From the NCBI RefSeq assembly GCF_019091455.1, contig NZ_JAGXJN010000019.1:103514-135599 (forward strand): a stretch of DNA of 32,086 bases, written 5' to 3'. Of the stretch, positions 24,750 through 32,086 are shown in pieces (the first letter of the stretch is position 1; each line of letters starts with the position of its first letter). The DNA is from Chitinophaga sp. GbtcB8 (GTDB lineage Bacteria; Bacteroidota; Bacteroidia; Chitinophagales; Chitinophagaceae). Both the position numbers and the translations under genes were made by a program. The notes under the pieces were generated by a model. It was not told the DNA's origin. It made no database searches and saw only the letters and a program-made list of their open reading frames with translations.

Positions 24750-26009
24750 TTATTTCAGCTTTTCCAGCGCTACTTTCAGCTGCTGCAGCATAGCCGGTAT
24801 TTCTTCTTTTACGCAGGTACCTACGCTCAGGCGGTACCAGGAGGAGTCCCTGGAAGAGCCGAACGCATAGAACGGTACTACCGCCAGCTTAGCCTCGTCC
24901 AGTATGTAAGAGGTAACAGCTGCCTGGTCGGCCAGTACAGTGCCATCAGCTTTTTTCTTACCCTTCAGGTCCAGGCGTATGGTGAGGTAAATAGCAGCCT
25001 GCGGTGCAATACAATCCACCGGGTGGCCGGCTTTCTTCAGTGCGGCAAAACCTTCATAGATCTTTACCAGTCTTTCTTCTACTTCACCTTTAAAGTGCTG
25101 CAGGTATTTATTTACAGCCTCCTTCTGACCCAGGTACCTGGCGGCGGCTTTTTGTTCTGCCATCGGGCTCCAGGCGCCTACGTGGGAAAGAATGGATTTC
25201 ATTTTACCAATTACATGCGCAGGTCCTAAGGCCCAGCCTACACGCACACCGGTAGCGGCAAAGGCTTTACTCATACCATCAATAAAAATGGTGTAGTCCT
25301 TCATTTCCGGGCGCAGGGATACGGGGTTGTAGTGCTCTGTTTGTCCGAATGTAAGCACCCAGTACATCTGGTCAAACATTACGTACAGGGGTTTTTCATC
25401 TGCGCTGCGGCTTTTGTTCTCTGCTACCACCAGGTCGCAGATCTCTTCCAGCTGCTGTTTGCCAAAGGCAGTACCGGTAGGGTTCTGCGGAGAGCACAGT
25501 GCCAGCAGGCTGGCGCCTTTCAGCAGGGGCTTCAGCTCCGCTGCAGTAGGCATAAAGTTATTTTCCGCTGTAGTTTCCAGCACCACATGCTCCGCTTCCA
25601 GGAAGTGGGTATAGTGGTTGTTGTTCCAGGAAGGCGTAGCATAAATGATCTTTTCGCCACGGTCTACAATGGTGCGGTAAGTAGCATATATGATAGGACG
25701 GCCGCCGCAGGAGATCACGATCTCTTTGGCAGGATCATAGCTGAGCCCTTCTCTTTCAGCAATAAAATCGCCCACTGCTTTTCTCAGTTCGGCAATACCA
25801 TCTGCAGGAGGATAGTTCGTATAGTGTTCCTTATACGCATTAATGATCTCCTGCTCAAACTCAACGGGAATAGGGAATACCTTGGGATCAAAGTCGCCGA
25901 TGGTAAAGTTGTAGATCTTCTCGCCCTTCGCCTGCTTCTCCTTTATCTCACCGGCCAGCTTAATAATTTCAGAACCAATCAATGTTTCGGCTAAATGAGA
26001 TAGTTTCAT
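24750..26009 (-). CDS. Class I/II aminotransferase (aspartate aminotransferase-like)
   Basis: This 419-residue PLP enzyme carries the fold-type I motifs NPTG (176-179), the cofactor-binding D213-Q-M-Y216, the Schiff-base lysine K248 in DGMSKAFAATGVRVGWA, and a C-terminal substrate-carboxylate arginine in SWYRLSVG. The layout matches cytoplasmic aspartate or aromatic aminotransferases of the Bacteroidota type. Substrate choice between aspartate, aromatic and other amino acids cannot be read from the sequence. It is monocistronic, with its own candidate promoter 44 bases upstream and a strong terminator. It is divergently oriented to dnaN. Confidence 0.93.
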   Translation of the reverse strand: MKLSHLAETLIGSEIIKLAGEIKEKQAKGEKIYNFTIGDFDPKVFPIPVEFEQEIINAYKEHYTNYPPADGIAELRKAVGDFIAEREGLSYDPAKEIVISCGGRPIIYATYRTIVDRGEKIIYATPSWNNNHYTHFLEAEHVVLETTAENNFMPTAAELKPLLKGASLLALCSPQNPTGTAFGKQQLEEICDLVVAENKSRSADEKPLYVMFDQMYWVLTFGQTEHYNPVSLRPEMKDYTIFIDGMSKAFAATGVRVGWALGPAHVIGKMKSILSHVGAWSPMAEQKAAARYLGQKEAVNKYLQHFKGEVEERLVKIYEGFAALKKAGHPVDCIAPQAAIYLTIRLDLKGKKKADGTVLADQAAVTSYILDEAKLAVVPFYAFGSSRDSSWYRLSVGTCVKEEIPAMLQQLKVALEKLK

Positions 26010-26052
26010 AATTCCCGTGTTTTTATGGTGTGATTAATTTTTTTTAGCGCGC

Positions 26053-26060
26053 CAAAGGTA
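26053..26060 (-). promoter_or_regulatory. Candidate -7 element of the aminotransferase promoter
   Basis: The minus strand reads TACCTTTG, an exact TAnnTTTG box, 44 bases upstream of the ATG. The 335-base gap to dnaN otherwise shows AT-rich DNA and the dnaN promoter; no gene was seen in it. Confidence 0.45.
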
Positions 26061-26255
26061 ACCGATCTGTAAACAATTGAAAAGAACCTGCTAATTCTTT
26101 TTATATTATTTAATAGAATGGCAATTGAACGATGTTTTATTTAATAAAGGGGGTAAAATACGTACTTCCTGTTTAATATTAAGCAAAGTGCAACTCTTTG
26201 AAACCGATAGGATAAAAAGATAAAAAGGTAAATTAGGGGGAATACTAAAACTTTC

Positions 26256-26263
26256 TATCTTTG
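26256..26263 (+). promoter_or_regulatory. Candidate -7 element of the dnaN promoter
   Basis: TATCTTTG fits TAnnTTTG exactly and lies 81 bases before the dnaN ATG. A good TTG -33 box was not found at the standard spacing. Confidence 0.45.
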
Positions 26264-26344
26264 TTCACATTCGAAATTTACCATGTGCAACCGGGCATGA
26301 ACGCAAGGTTCCATCAGACCAATAAAAAAATCAAACATTAACCG

Positions 26345-27463
26345 ATGAAATTTATTGTTTCTTCCTCTACTTTGTTAAAGCAATTACAACAGATCAGTGG
26401 GGTGATTAACTCCAATACGGTATTGCCAATATTGGAAGATTTTCTTTTTCTGATTGACAAGAACGAACTAACAGTGGTGGCAACCGACCTGGAAACTGTA
26501 ATGAAGGTAAAGCTGGAGGTAGAAGCAAAGGAGAATGGCCGCATTTGCATCCCTGCTAAAATATTAATGGACTCATTAAAGAACCTGCCGGATCAGCCGC
26601 TCACCTTTAATGTAGATATGAATACCTACGCAGTAGAGATCACCTCCGATAACGGTAAGTACAAAGTAATGGGCGAAAACCCGGAGAACTTCCCCAAGGA
26701 GCCTACTGCCGATGATACCACTTCTTTTACCCTGGTATCCTCTGCCCTGGTTACCGCCATCAACAAAACCCTGTTTGCGGTAAGTAATGATGACCTGCGC
26801 CCGGCCATGACCGGCGTGTACTTTGAGCTGGCCAACAAAAGCCTCACTTTTGTAGCTACCGATGCGCACCGCCTGGTAAAATATGTAAGAACAGATGCTA
26901 ACTGCCCCCAGGCAGATAACTTCATTGTGCCTAAGAAGCCGCTGAACCTGCTGAAATCTGCTTTACCCGATAACGAAAGTGAAGTAAAGATCTCTTACAG
27001 CCAGAACCACTTCTTTGTATCGCACGATGGCGCACAGATGATCTGCCGCTTAATAGATGCCCGTTTCCCGGATTATAAGGTAGTTATTCCGAAGGATAAC
27101 CCTTACCGGCTTACCATGGCTAAGACCGACTTCCAGAACGCCTTAAAGCGTGTAAGCGTGTTCTCCAATAAAAGCACCAACCAGGTAGCGCTGAACATTA
27201 GCGGCAGCGAGCTGCAGCTTTCGGCCCAGGATGTGGATTTCTCTTTTGAAGGTAATGAGCGTATGAGCTGCCAGTACACCGGTGAGGATATGCAGATTGC
27301 TTTTAACGCCAAGTTCCTGATCGAAATGCTGAATGCGGCCGAAGGGGATGAGATCAGCATTGAGCTTTCCACCCCCACCAAAGCCGGCATCCTGAAACCC
27401 TCTGATAAAGGGGAGAACGAAGACCTGCTGATGCTGGTAATGCCACTGATGCTGAACAATTGA
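26345..27463 (+). CDS. dnaN: DNA polymerase III beta subunit (sliding clamp)
   Basis: This 372-residue protein is the ring-shaped processivity clamp of the replicative polymerase. It matches the family over its whole length (E. coli 366), with the three-domain repeat structure: the N-terminal MKFIVSSSTLLKQLQQISGVI, FVATDAHRLVKYV in the middle, VIPKDNPYRL, and the C-terminal TPTKAGILKPSD followed by LLMLVMPLML. It stands alone here; dnaA, recF and gyrB are not beside it, a common layout in Bacteroidota. No sign of an origin (DnaA-box cluster) was seen next to it. A hairpin terminator lies about 100 bases downstream. Confidence 0.99.
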   Translation: MKFIVSSSTLLKQLQQISGVINSNTVLPILEDFLFLIDKNELTVVATDLETVMKVKLEVEAKENGRICIPAKILMDSLKNLPDQPLTFNVDMNTYAVEITSDNGKYKVMGENPENFPKEPTADDTTSFTLVSSALVTAINKTLFAVSNDDLRPAMTGVYFELANKSLTFVATDAHRLVKYVRTDANCPQADNFIVPKKPLNLLKSALPDNESEVKISYSQNHFFVSHDGAQMICRLIDARFPDYKVVIPKDNPYRLTMAKTDFQNALKRVSVFSNKSTNQVALNISGSELQLSAQDVDFSFEGNERMSCQYTGEDMQIAFNAKFLIEMLNAAEGDEISIELSTPTKAGILKPSDKGENEDLLMLVMPLMLNN

Positions 27464-27563
27464 TAAAAAAAATGAATATAGAAGAGGCTTAAAGCCGCTC
27501 CCGGCCCGTATTAGCACGAAATAATATTATTAATTATTCACTCTTCATTATTAAATTATATAT

Positions 27564-27596
27564 AAGGCAATCTCTTCCATGGAGGTTGCCTTTTTC
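27564..27596 (+). terminator. Rho-independent terminator downstream of dnaN
   Basis: An 11-bp stem (one G-U pair) pairs 27564-27574 with 27582-27592 around the loop TTCCATG and is followed by a T-rich run. It is in the 371-base gap after dnaN, which holds no gene that I can support; the next promoter element is at 27792. Confidence 0.85.
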
Positions 27597-27791
27597 TTTG
27601 TCCACAGTGCATTTGAGGCGAAATAAATTCCCCGGAAAGTCGTAATTTAACAGTGGAAAAAGATTCAAAAAGGACAGTTTCATTTTTAGGATAGTAACTA
27701 ACAACGTAAAAATACCATATACCATGCCTATGAGCGGGTTGCCGTATTTTTACTGTATTCCCCGCTTTAAGCATAGCATTTGAACCACGTT

Positions 27792-27799
27792 TACGTTTG
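27792..27799 (+). promoter_or_regulatory. Candidate -7 element for the hydroxylase gene
   Basis: TACGTTTG is an exact TAnnTTTG box 35 bases before the ATG at 27835. No TTG was found 19 bases upstream. Confidence 0.4.
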
Positions 27800-27834
27800 T
27801 TAATTTATTCTGCGAAAACTGAATACAGGCTCTC

Positions 27835-28662
27835 ATGGAGACTTTTTTTGAACACATCCCATCGTCTTACAGGACGGGTTTACTCGTTATTGGATTGTTG
27901 CTGCTGTGGGTAATAGAAGGATTCATTCCACGGTTTGCGTTAAAGTATAACCGTTACAGACATGCAGGTACTAACCTGTTCTTTACCGTCACTACGGCCA
28001 TCATTAACCTGGGGTTTGCCTTTGCAGTGGTAAAGTCTTCCGAATGGACCAGTCATGTGCAGTTTGGTTTATTATACTGGATGGGTGTTCCATTATGGCT
28101 GCATACTATAATGGCGCTGCTGATGCTGGATTTTATGGGCGCTTACCTGATACACCTGGTACAGCATAAGGTGGCCTGGATGTGGCACTTTCATAAGATC
28201 CATCATATAGATACGTCTATAGATGTTACCACCGCCCTGCGGCACCATCCGGTGGAAAGTGTGTTCAGGGTGGTAGCCTTGGTAGCAACCATCATTATCA
28301 TGGGTATTCCCATCTGGATGGTGATGTTGTACCAGAGCCTGTCGGCGCTGATGTCGCAGTTCAACCACGCCAATATACACCTGCCGCACTGGCTGGATAA
28401 GGGGTTGAGCTGGATCATTGTATCACCGGACATGCACAAGGTGCATCACAGCCGGTACCAGCCGGAAACGGATTCCAATTACGCGAATATCTTTTCCATC
28501 TGGGACCGTATCTGCGGCACATTTGTAACAGTACCGGATACCCTGCAGCTGAAATACGGGCTGGATGAGTACCAGGAGCCAAAGTACCAGGAGATAGGCC
28601 CCCTGCTGAAAGCGCCCTGGGAGCGGCCCGACGGGTTTGTAGAGAAGCCCGTTAATTCATAG
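27835..28662 (+). CDS. Fatty acid hydroxylase / sterol desaturase family membrane protein
   Basis: This 275-residue integral membrane protein has the His clusters that bind the di-iron centre of the family: HLVQH, then HFHKIHH, and later HKVHH, with further His in FNHANIHLPHW. About four membrane helices are visible, two before the first cluster and others around 150-180. Family members use O2 to hydroxylate or desaturate lipids such as fatty acids, sterols or carotenoids. The substrate here is unknown. It is followed 46 bases later by a small membrane protein gene on the same strand. Confidence 0.93.
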   Translation: METFFEHIPSSYRTGLLVIGLLLLWVIEGFIPRFALKYNRYRHAGTNLFFTVTTAIINLGFAFAVVKSSEWTSHVQFGLLYWMGVPLWLHTIMALLMLDFMGAYLIHLVQHKVAWMWHFHKIHHIDTSIDVTTALRHHPVESVFRVVALVATIIIMGIPIWMVMLYQSLSALMSQFNHANIHLPHWLDKGLSWIIVSPDMHKVHHSRYQPETDSNYANIFSIWDRICGTFVTVPDTLQLKYGLDEYQEPKYQEIGPLLKAPWERPDGFVEKPVNS

Positions 28663-28708
28663 TGCGAGTTATTATTTTTTATATTTCTATAATCTAATCA
28701 AAAGTGAT

Positions 28709-28960
28709 ATGGCACAGCAACATCACATCGCAACAACAAAAATTGCCGGTTTCATAGGCATGGCAGCCGGCGTAATTGCCGCCCTTATTTCATTCCTGAC
28801 CAAGGCTCCCGGCATCGCCGTAACACTAGGTGGCATTGCCACTGTAATAGGCGTTATTTCTTTATGGATGTCCCGTAAGAACACTGACGATATGCAATTG
28901 GCTACCGCGGGTCTTTTCATGGCCGTAGTATCTTTGGTTATCGGCCTGTCCGTAGGATGA
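28709..28960 (+). CDS. Small membrane protein, 83 residues
   Basis: A predicted integral membrane protein with two or three hydrophobic segments (about 12-30, 35-52 and 65-82) separated by short loops, one with SRKNTDDMQ. Gly- and Ala-rich helices suggest tight packing. No family is recognised with confidence. It shares orientation with the hydroxylase gene (46-base gap) and is followed by a 13-bp inverted repeat that may terminate transcription. Confidence 0.8.
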   Translation: MAQQHHIATTKIAGFIGMAAGVIAALISFLTKAPGIAVTLGGIATVIGVISLWMSRKNTDDMQLATAGLFMAVVSLVIGLSVG

Positions 28961-28990
28961 TCCGTGGTTAAATAAAAGTTTTAAACGGTT

Positions 28991-29049
28991 AAAAAGTAAA
29001 AACCGCTCATGTGGTAACGTTCGTTACAATGGGTGTGTTTTTACTTTTT
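28991..29049 (+). terminator. 13-bp perfect inverted repeat, possible terminator
   Basis: AAAAAGTAAAAAC (28991-29003) pairs perfectly with GTTTTTACTTTTT (29037-29049), and the loop holds a second hairpin GTAACG-TT-CGTTAC (29014-29027). It lies 30 bases after the small membrane protein stop. The stem is A/T-rich, so it could be a terminator or part of the hairpin cluster that follows. Confidence 0.5.
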
Positions 29050-29123
29050 GTTTTTAATATGGGTTTGTTTGTTCGCTGATCACTGGTTGCGGATTGGTTA
29101 TACCGCCTTTTGCCGCTGTTTGT

Positions 29124-29263
29124 GTGCAGCTGCTTTCTTTACAACACTGTTCCCGGCGGCAAGCTGCACCGCTGTTTATAGCCTATGACCAAACAATTCA
29201 TTCGCATATCCATTCAAAAGGCATAGGCAGTAGTACACCGCAAGCAGCCCCTCGCTTGCGGTG
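29124..29263. ncRNA. Hairpin cluster, candidate structured RNA
   Basis: Three perfect inverted repeats follow one another in a 597-base gene-free stretch (28961-29557). They are GTGCAGCT/AGCTGCAC (29124-29131, 29162-29169), GCCTATG/CATAGGC (29181-29187, 29222-29228) and CACCGCAAGC/GCTTGCGGTG (29236-29245, 29254-29263). The last is GC-rich with an 8-base loop. None matches RNase P, tmRNA, 6S or tRNA by eye, and the strand is undetermined. No long open frame fits the region. Confidence 0.35.
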
Positions 29264-29557
29264 AGTAAATGGGCGTTGATAATACTATAAGGAAAACAAT
29301 TCCAGTATTCCAGTTGCAGGTTTTTAAGCAATTGCAAAATTATCACATAGCAAACCTGGCCGTTAATCGGATCGGGAATTTATGGGATGCTGCGGATCTA
29401 TAATAAGGCGGTTAACAGTCAGCCCAATGCTGCTGCGGATAAGGATTTGAACAATCGTATAATAATATTGCTGAAATGCTGATTTTAAGAATCCGGAAAA
29501 TTACGTTTATATCTATACCCCAGGACCAGGAAAACATCCCGTTTCAAAACCCGGTAA

Positions 29558-30082
29558 CTACTCCGCTTTTTTACCTTTTACTTTTTTACTTTTTACTTTC
29601 TTCACTATTTCCTTTTCATATTTCTCCAGGTAACCTTCAGCAGCTTTTACGGGAAACAGTACCAGCGTTGAGTCTGTTAATTCTTTAATGAGAACGGTAT
29701 CTATGGTAGCGGCGGAATCTTGTTTTTCCACGCCTTCCGTATGGTTCCAAAGCAGCAGGGTATCTTTTACCAAGCCCCATTTTTCGTATACCAGGGTGTA
29801 CATATTCAGAGAGCGGGCTACGCTGTCTTTACGCAGATCAAAGCCCTGTTTTTGTTTATCCAGGCCGGGTACCGGCTGCAGCCATTTGCCAATAAGCTGA
29901 TCCGGGCTGTAGCTGATAGTATCTGCGGTAAGGAGGGCCGTGTCGGCGGCAGCTGCAATACTGTCTGTAACTTCCAGCAGGCTGCTATCGTCCTCCAGTT
30001 CTGCTTTTGAGGCAGGCGCCTGTTGCCGGCAGGCCATCATGCCAGCTAACAAAACCAATAATGACAGGCGTTGTTTGATCAT
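29558..30082 (-). CDS. Lipocalin-like lipoprotein
   Basis: This 174-residue lipoprotein has a signal sequence ending in a lipobox (LAGMMAC, Cys18), an acidic linker (KAELEDDSSLLEV), then a lipocalin-like region. The segment from about 60 (LIGKWLQPVPGLDKQKQGFDL, SLNMYTLVYEKW) resembles the Bacteroidota lipocalin-like (Lipocalin_3-type) family. A highly basic, Lys-rich tail (KKVKSKKVKGKK) ends the protein. It is probably an envelope protein that binds a small hydrophobic molecule. It is alone on the minus strand, with repeat-rich DNA upstream. Confidence 0.82.
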   Translation of the reverse strand: MIKQRLSLLVLLAGMMACRQQAPASKAELEDDSSLLEVTDSIAAAADTALLTADTISYSPDQLIGKWLQPVPGLDKQKQGFDLRKDSVARSLNMYTLVYEKWGLVKDTLLLWNHTEGVEKQDSAATIDTVLIKELTDSTLVLFPVKAAEGYLEKYEKEIVKKVKSKKVKGKKAE

Positions 30083-30090
30083 AGGTTTCC

Positions 30091-30259
30091 AAATTACGAA
30101 TTAATGCTGAATGCGTAGCGCTTAATGCTTAACACAAAGTACTGCACACCGGGGGCATTGAACACAACATTACGTATTCAGCATTACACATCCAACAAAC
30201 GGGCTTCAGCATTAAGCGTTCGGCGTTCAGCATTAAGTCTCATTGAAAATTCGTAATTC
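30091..30259. repeat. Imperfect inverted-repeat element (MITE-like) upstream of the thiamine locus
   Basis: The left arm (from 30091) reads AATTACGAATTAATGCTGAATGCG..., and the reverse complement of the right arm (ending 30259) reads AATTACGAATTTTCAATG, then TTAATGCTGAACGCCGAACGCTTAATGC. The arms share AATTACGAATT and TTAATGCTGAA...CGCTTAATGC with an extra stretch of about 10 bases in one arm. Further TTCAGCATTA copies lie inside. It occupies most of the gap between the lipoprotein start and the TPP riboswitch. Confidence 0.55.
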
Positions 30260-30272
30260 TCTCCTATCTTTA
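30243..30272 (+). promoter_or_regulatory. Promoter of the thiamine operon (TTG-N19-TAnnTTTa)
   Basis: TTG (30243-30245), exactly 19 bases, then TATCTTTA (30265-30272) gives a full Bacteroidota -33/-7 promoter with one mismatch. Transcription would start about base 30279, directly before the TPP riboswitch. It overlaps the right end of the inverted-repeat element. Confidence 0.7.
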
Positions 30273-30280
30273 CGCTTCAC

Positions 30281-30366
30281 TTTAGGGGTGTTTCCCGGTG
30301 CAAGCCGGGAAGCTGAGATGATACCCTCAGTACCTGACGCAGCTCATACTGCCGGAGGGAAAAGTA
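30281..30366 (+). ncRNA. TPP (thiamine pyrophosphate) riboswitch
   Basis: The conserved THI-box core is plain: AGGGGTG at the 5' side, a GC hairpin TTCCCGG...CCGGGAA, then GCTGAGATGATACCCT, GTACCTGA, and a 3' part TGCCGGAGGGAAAA. By family knowledge it binds TPP and turns the downstream genes down when the vitamin is plentiful. It lies about 65 bases before thiS. No clear terminator hairpin was seen between it and thiS, so control of translation initiation is the likelier mode. Confidence 0.95.
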
Positions 30367-30430
30367 CTGAACTCTCTCTTTAATTCACATCCTTAAAGTT
30401 TATTGTTTCATTTTAAACTCCTGTAAACAC

Positions 30431-30634
30431 ATGGAAGTACTTGTGAACAATAAACTTTATGCGGTGCAGCCGGAAACCACGGTGGCTGCCCTCTTACAGT
30501 TTATTCAACTACCATCCGCAAAAGGCATTGCCATTGCCATTAACAACCAGGTGATTCCTAAGATCCACTGGGAACAGCAGCTCCTGCAATCGCAGGATAA
30601 AGTGATGATCATCCGCGCCACACAAGGAGGATAG
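30431..30634 (+). CDS. thiS: Sulfur-carrier protein ThiS
   Basis: This 67-residue ubiquitin-fold sulfur carrier ends in the essential Gly-Gly (ATQGG). It has the family pattern MEVLVNNKLYAV, TVAALLQFIQL, IAINNQVIP, WEQQLLQSQDKVMIIRATQGG. The C-terminal thiocarboxylate gives sulfur for the thiazole ring of thiamine. It is the first gene after the TPP riboswitch. Length is typical (about 66). The next gene, thiC, starts 380 bases later, a much wider gap than is usual in such operons. Confidence 0.96.
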   Translation: MEVLVNNKLYAVQPETTVAALLQFIQLPSAKGIAIAINNQVIPKIHWEQQLLQSQDKVMIIRATQGG

Positions 30635-30644
30635 GCCTTGCGGG

Positions 30645-31010
30645 GAATTACGAATTTTCAATTACGACCCCGCTAAGCGGGGCATAAGCGCCATTGAAAA
30701 TGCTTATGAAAGCGCATAATTGATTAGAGCAGATTTATGTGCTCTGACGATCTGTGTTATTTGTGATTGCCTGTTTGTAATGATCCCTGCTGTAAATGGA
30801 TCATGAATATCTTCTGCGTTGGATTACCCATGCCCGGTAAATTATTCATCACCATTATTTCTGTTGGCGCTTATGAAAAGCTTCGCCGTATTTAGCCATG
30901 GCCTTAAACCTCCGGCATTACGCGTTCAGCATTCAGCACGCGCTACTCTGCGTTAAGCATTCAGCGTTCTGCGTTCCGCATTCATTATTAATTCTTAATT
31001 ATTAATTCCA
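30645..31010. repeat. Repeat-rich spacer between thiS and thiC
   Basis: The spacer opens with GAATTACGAATTTTCAATTACG (30645-30666), followed directly by a GC hairpin CCCCGC-TAA-GCGGGG (30668-30682). Near its end (about 30915-30985) are several degenerate units such as CGTTCAGCATTCAGC and GCGTTAAGCATTCAGCGTTC. No open frame longer than about 60 codons was seen in it. The units match those upstream of the riboswitch. Confidence 0.6.
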
Positions 31011-31014
31011 ACCC

Positions 31015-32086
31015 ATGTCTCATTCCATCAGCCGCTCACCCTTTCCGGCTTCCAGCAAAATTTACATTCCCGGTCAGCTGCATAACATCCGGGTTGCCAT
31101 GCGTGAAATAACTTTAACGCCTACACAGCTCAATGGTAAGAACGGCGCCGCCGTTCCTAATGCGCCAGTAGTGGTGTATGATACCAGTGGCCCGTTCACA
31201 GATCCGGCGGTTAATATTGATGTGCGCGAAGGCCTGCCCCGCCTGCGGCAGCCCTGGATAGAAGGCCGCAATGATACGGAGCCTTTAACAGGGCCTACCT
31301 CTGCCTACGGCCGTGAAAGGCTGGCAGACAGCGGGTTGGACTCCCTGCGGTTTACGCAGCTCCAAATACCGCTGCGCGCTAAGCCCGGCCGTAATGTATC
31401 GCAAATGCACTACGCACGGCAGGGCATCATTACCCCGGAAATGGAGTACATCGCCATCCGTGAAAACCAGTGTGCGGAACAGCTGTTCAAAGAAAATAAC
31501 GCCCTGTGGCAGCAGCACAAAGGCCATTCCTTTGGCGCCAATACCCCGGTACAGTTCATTACGCCGGAGTTTGTGCGGCAGGAGGTAGCTGCCGGCCGTG
31601 CCATTATTCCATCCAACATCAACCACCCGGAAGCTGAGCCTATGATCATTGGCCGCAATTTCCTGGTAAAGATCAATGCCAATATCGGCAACTCGGCCGT
31701 TACTTCCAGCATCGAGGAAGAAGTAGAAAAAGCAGTATGGGCCTGCCGCTGGGGCGCCGATACCATTATGGACCTCAGCACCGGCAAACATATTCATGAA
31801 ACACGCGAGTGGATCATCCGCAACTCGCCCGTACCCATTGGTACCGTGCCTATTTACCAGGCGCTGGAAAAAGTAAATGGCAAGGCAGAAGAGCTGACCT
31901 GGGATATTTTCCGCGATACGCTGATAGAACAGGCAGAGCAGGGGGTAGACTACTTTACCATTCATGCCGGCGTGCTGCTGCGGTATGTACCACTCACGGC
32001 TAAACGTATTACAGGCATTGTATCCCGCGGGGGCTCCATTATGGCCAAGTGGTGCCTGGCCCATCATAAGGAAAACTTCCTGTACA
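31015..32086 (+). CDS. thiC: Phosphomethylpyrimidine synthase ThiC (3' end outside window)
   Basis: ThiC is the radical-SAM enzyme that makes the pyrimidine half of thiamine from aminoimidazole ribotide. About 357 residues are present; the reading frame is still open at the end of the window. Recognised family segments include REITLTPTQLNGKNGAAVPNAPVVVYDTSGPFTDP, RFTQLQIPLRAKPGRNVSQMHYARQGIITPEMEYIAIREN, HPEAEPMIIGRNFLVKINANIGNSAVTSSIEEEVEKAVWACRWGADTIMDLSTGKHIHETREW and FTIHAGVLLRYVPLTAKRITGIVSRGGSI. The C-terminal CxxCxxxxC iron-sulfur motif would lie beyond the edge. The start at 31015 gives MSHSISRSPFPASSKIYIPG. Confidence 0.97.
   Translation, partial: MSHSISRSPFPASSKIYIPGQLHNIRVAMREITLTPTQLNGKNGAAVPNAPVVVYDTSGPFTDPAVNIDVREGLPRLRQPWIEGRNDTEPLTGPTSAYGRERLADSGLDSLRFTQLQIPLRAKPGRNVSQMHYARQGIITPEMEYIAIRENQCAEQLFKENNALWQQHKGHSFGANTPVQFITPEFVRQEVAAGRAIIPSNINHPEAEPMIIGRNFLVKINANIGNSAVTSSIEEEVEKAVWACRWGADTIMDLSTGKHIHETREWIIRNSPVPIGTVPIYQALEKVNGKAEELTWDIFRDTLIEQAEQGVDYFTIHAGVLLRYVPLTAKRITGIVSRGGSIMAKWCLAHHKENFLY

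Noticed and set aside
26010..26344. Replication origin next to dnaN
   Set aside because: No cluster of DnaA boxes (TTATCCACA-like) was seen, and dnaA, recF and gyrB are not adjacent.
28961..29557. tRNA, tmRNA, RNase P or 6S RNA in the large gap
   Set aside because: No cloverleaf, CCA end or conserved core of these RNAs could be recognised; only generic hairpins are seen.
29476..29688. 70-codon open frame on the plus strand
   Set aside because: It overlaps the end of the well-supported lipoprotein gene on the other strand, its composition looks like the reverse of a Lys-rich tail, and no start signal or family was recognised.
30091..31010. Repeat clusters around the thi locus as a CRISPR array
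   Set aside because: Units are short, degenerate, in both orientations and unevenly spaced, with no uniform spacers and no cas genes.

Overview
The window looks like a chromosomal segment from a Bacteroidota member, most plausibly a Chitinophaga-like member of the Chitinophagaceae. This is inferred, not tested. The support is a moderate GC content, Bacteroidota-type promoter elements (TAnnTTTG at -7, and one full TTG-N19-TAnnTTTa), lipoproteins with short lipoboxes, a BBP2-type porin inside a kdp operon, and AT-rich intergenic repeats. No phage, insertion sequence, CRISPR array, rRNA or tRNA was recognised. Most of the sequence is core or housekeeping DNA with a few accessory touches.

Bases 1-1466 hold the 3' part of a hybrid histidine kinase. 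Its first ~50 bases look corrupted, as at a contig edge. Converging on it is a seven-gene-plus block on the minus strand running from about 10068 down to 1469: a 27-codon membrane micro-ORF, kdpF, kdpA, kdpB, kdpC, a beta-barrel porin, a stand-alone KdpD sensor/USP protein and a separate transmembrane histidine kinase. This is a high-affinity K+ uptake system with a split KdpD and no KdpE in view. Its upstream region carries a -24/-12 (sigma-54-like) match and several perfect short inverted repeats.

Bases 10331-11924 are a zinc-ribbon/TPR membrane protein followed by a small membrane metalloprotease. A HepT/MntA-type toxin-antitoxin pair and a large two-SWIM SNF2 helicase follow on the minus strand (11931-16327). 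Next, still on the minus strand, are a zinc-ribbon metallo-beta-lactamase-fold protein, a ComB-like phosphatase, a SRPBCC protein and gcvT (16452-19785).

Bases 20257-23722 (plus) form a probable operon: secreted M28 peptidase with PA and PDZ domains, small lipoprotein, nicotinamide phosphoribosyltransferase. A TetR regulator and a class I aminotransferase lie on the minus strand (23815-26009). Then come dnaN, a fatty-acid-hydroxylase-family membrane protein and a small membrane protein on the plus strand (to 28960). A 600-base gene-free stretch with four perfect hairpins follows, then a lipocalin-like lipoprotein (minus).

The right end is a thiamine locus: a complete promoter, a TPP riboswitch, thiS, and a thiC that runs off the end. 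It is embedded in repeat-rich intergenic DNA. The observations most worth following up are the kdp regulatory region with its micro-ORF, the hairpin cluster at 28991-29263, and the inverted-repeat element that supplies part of the thiamine promoter.
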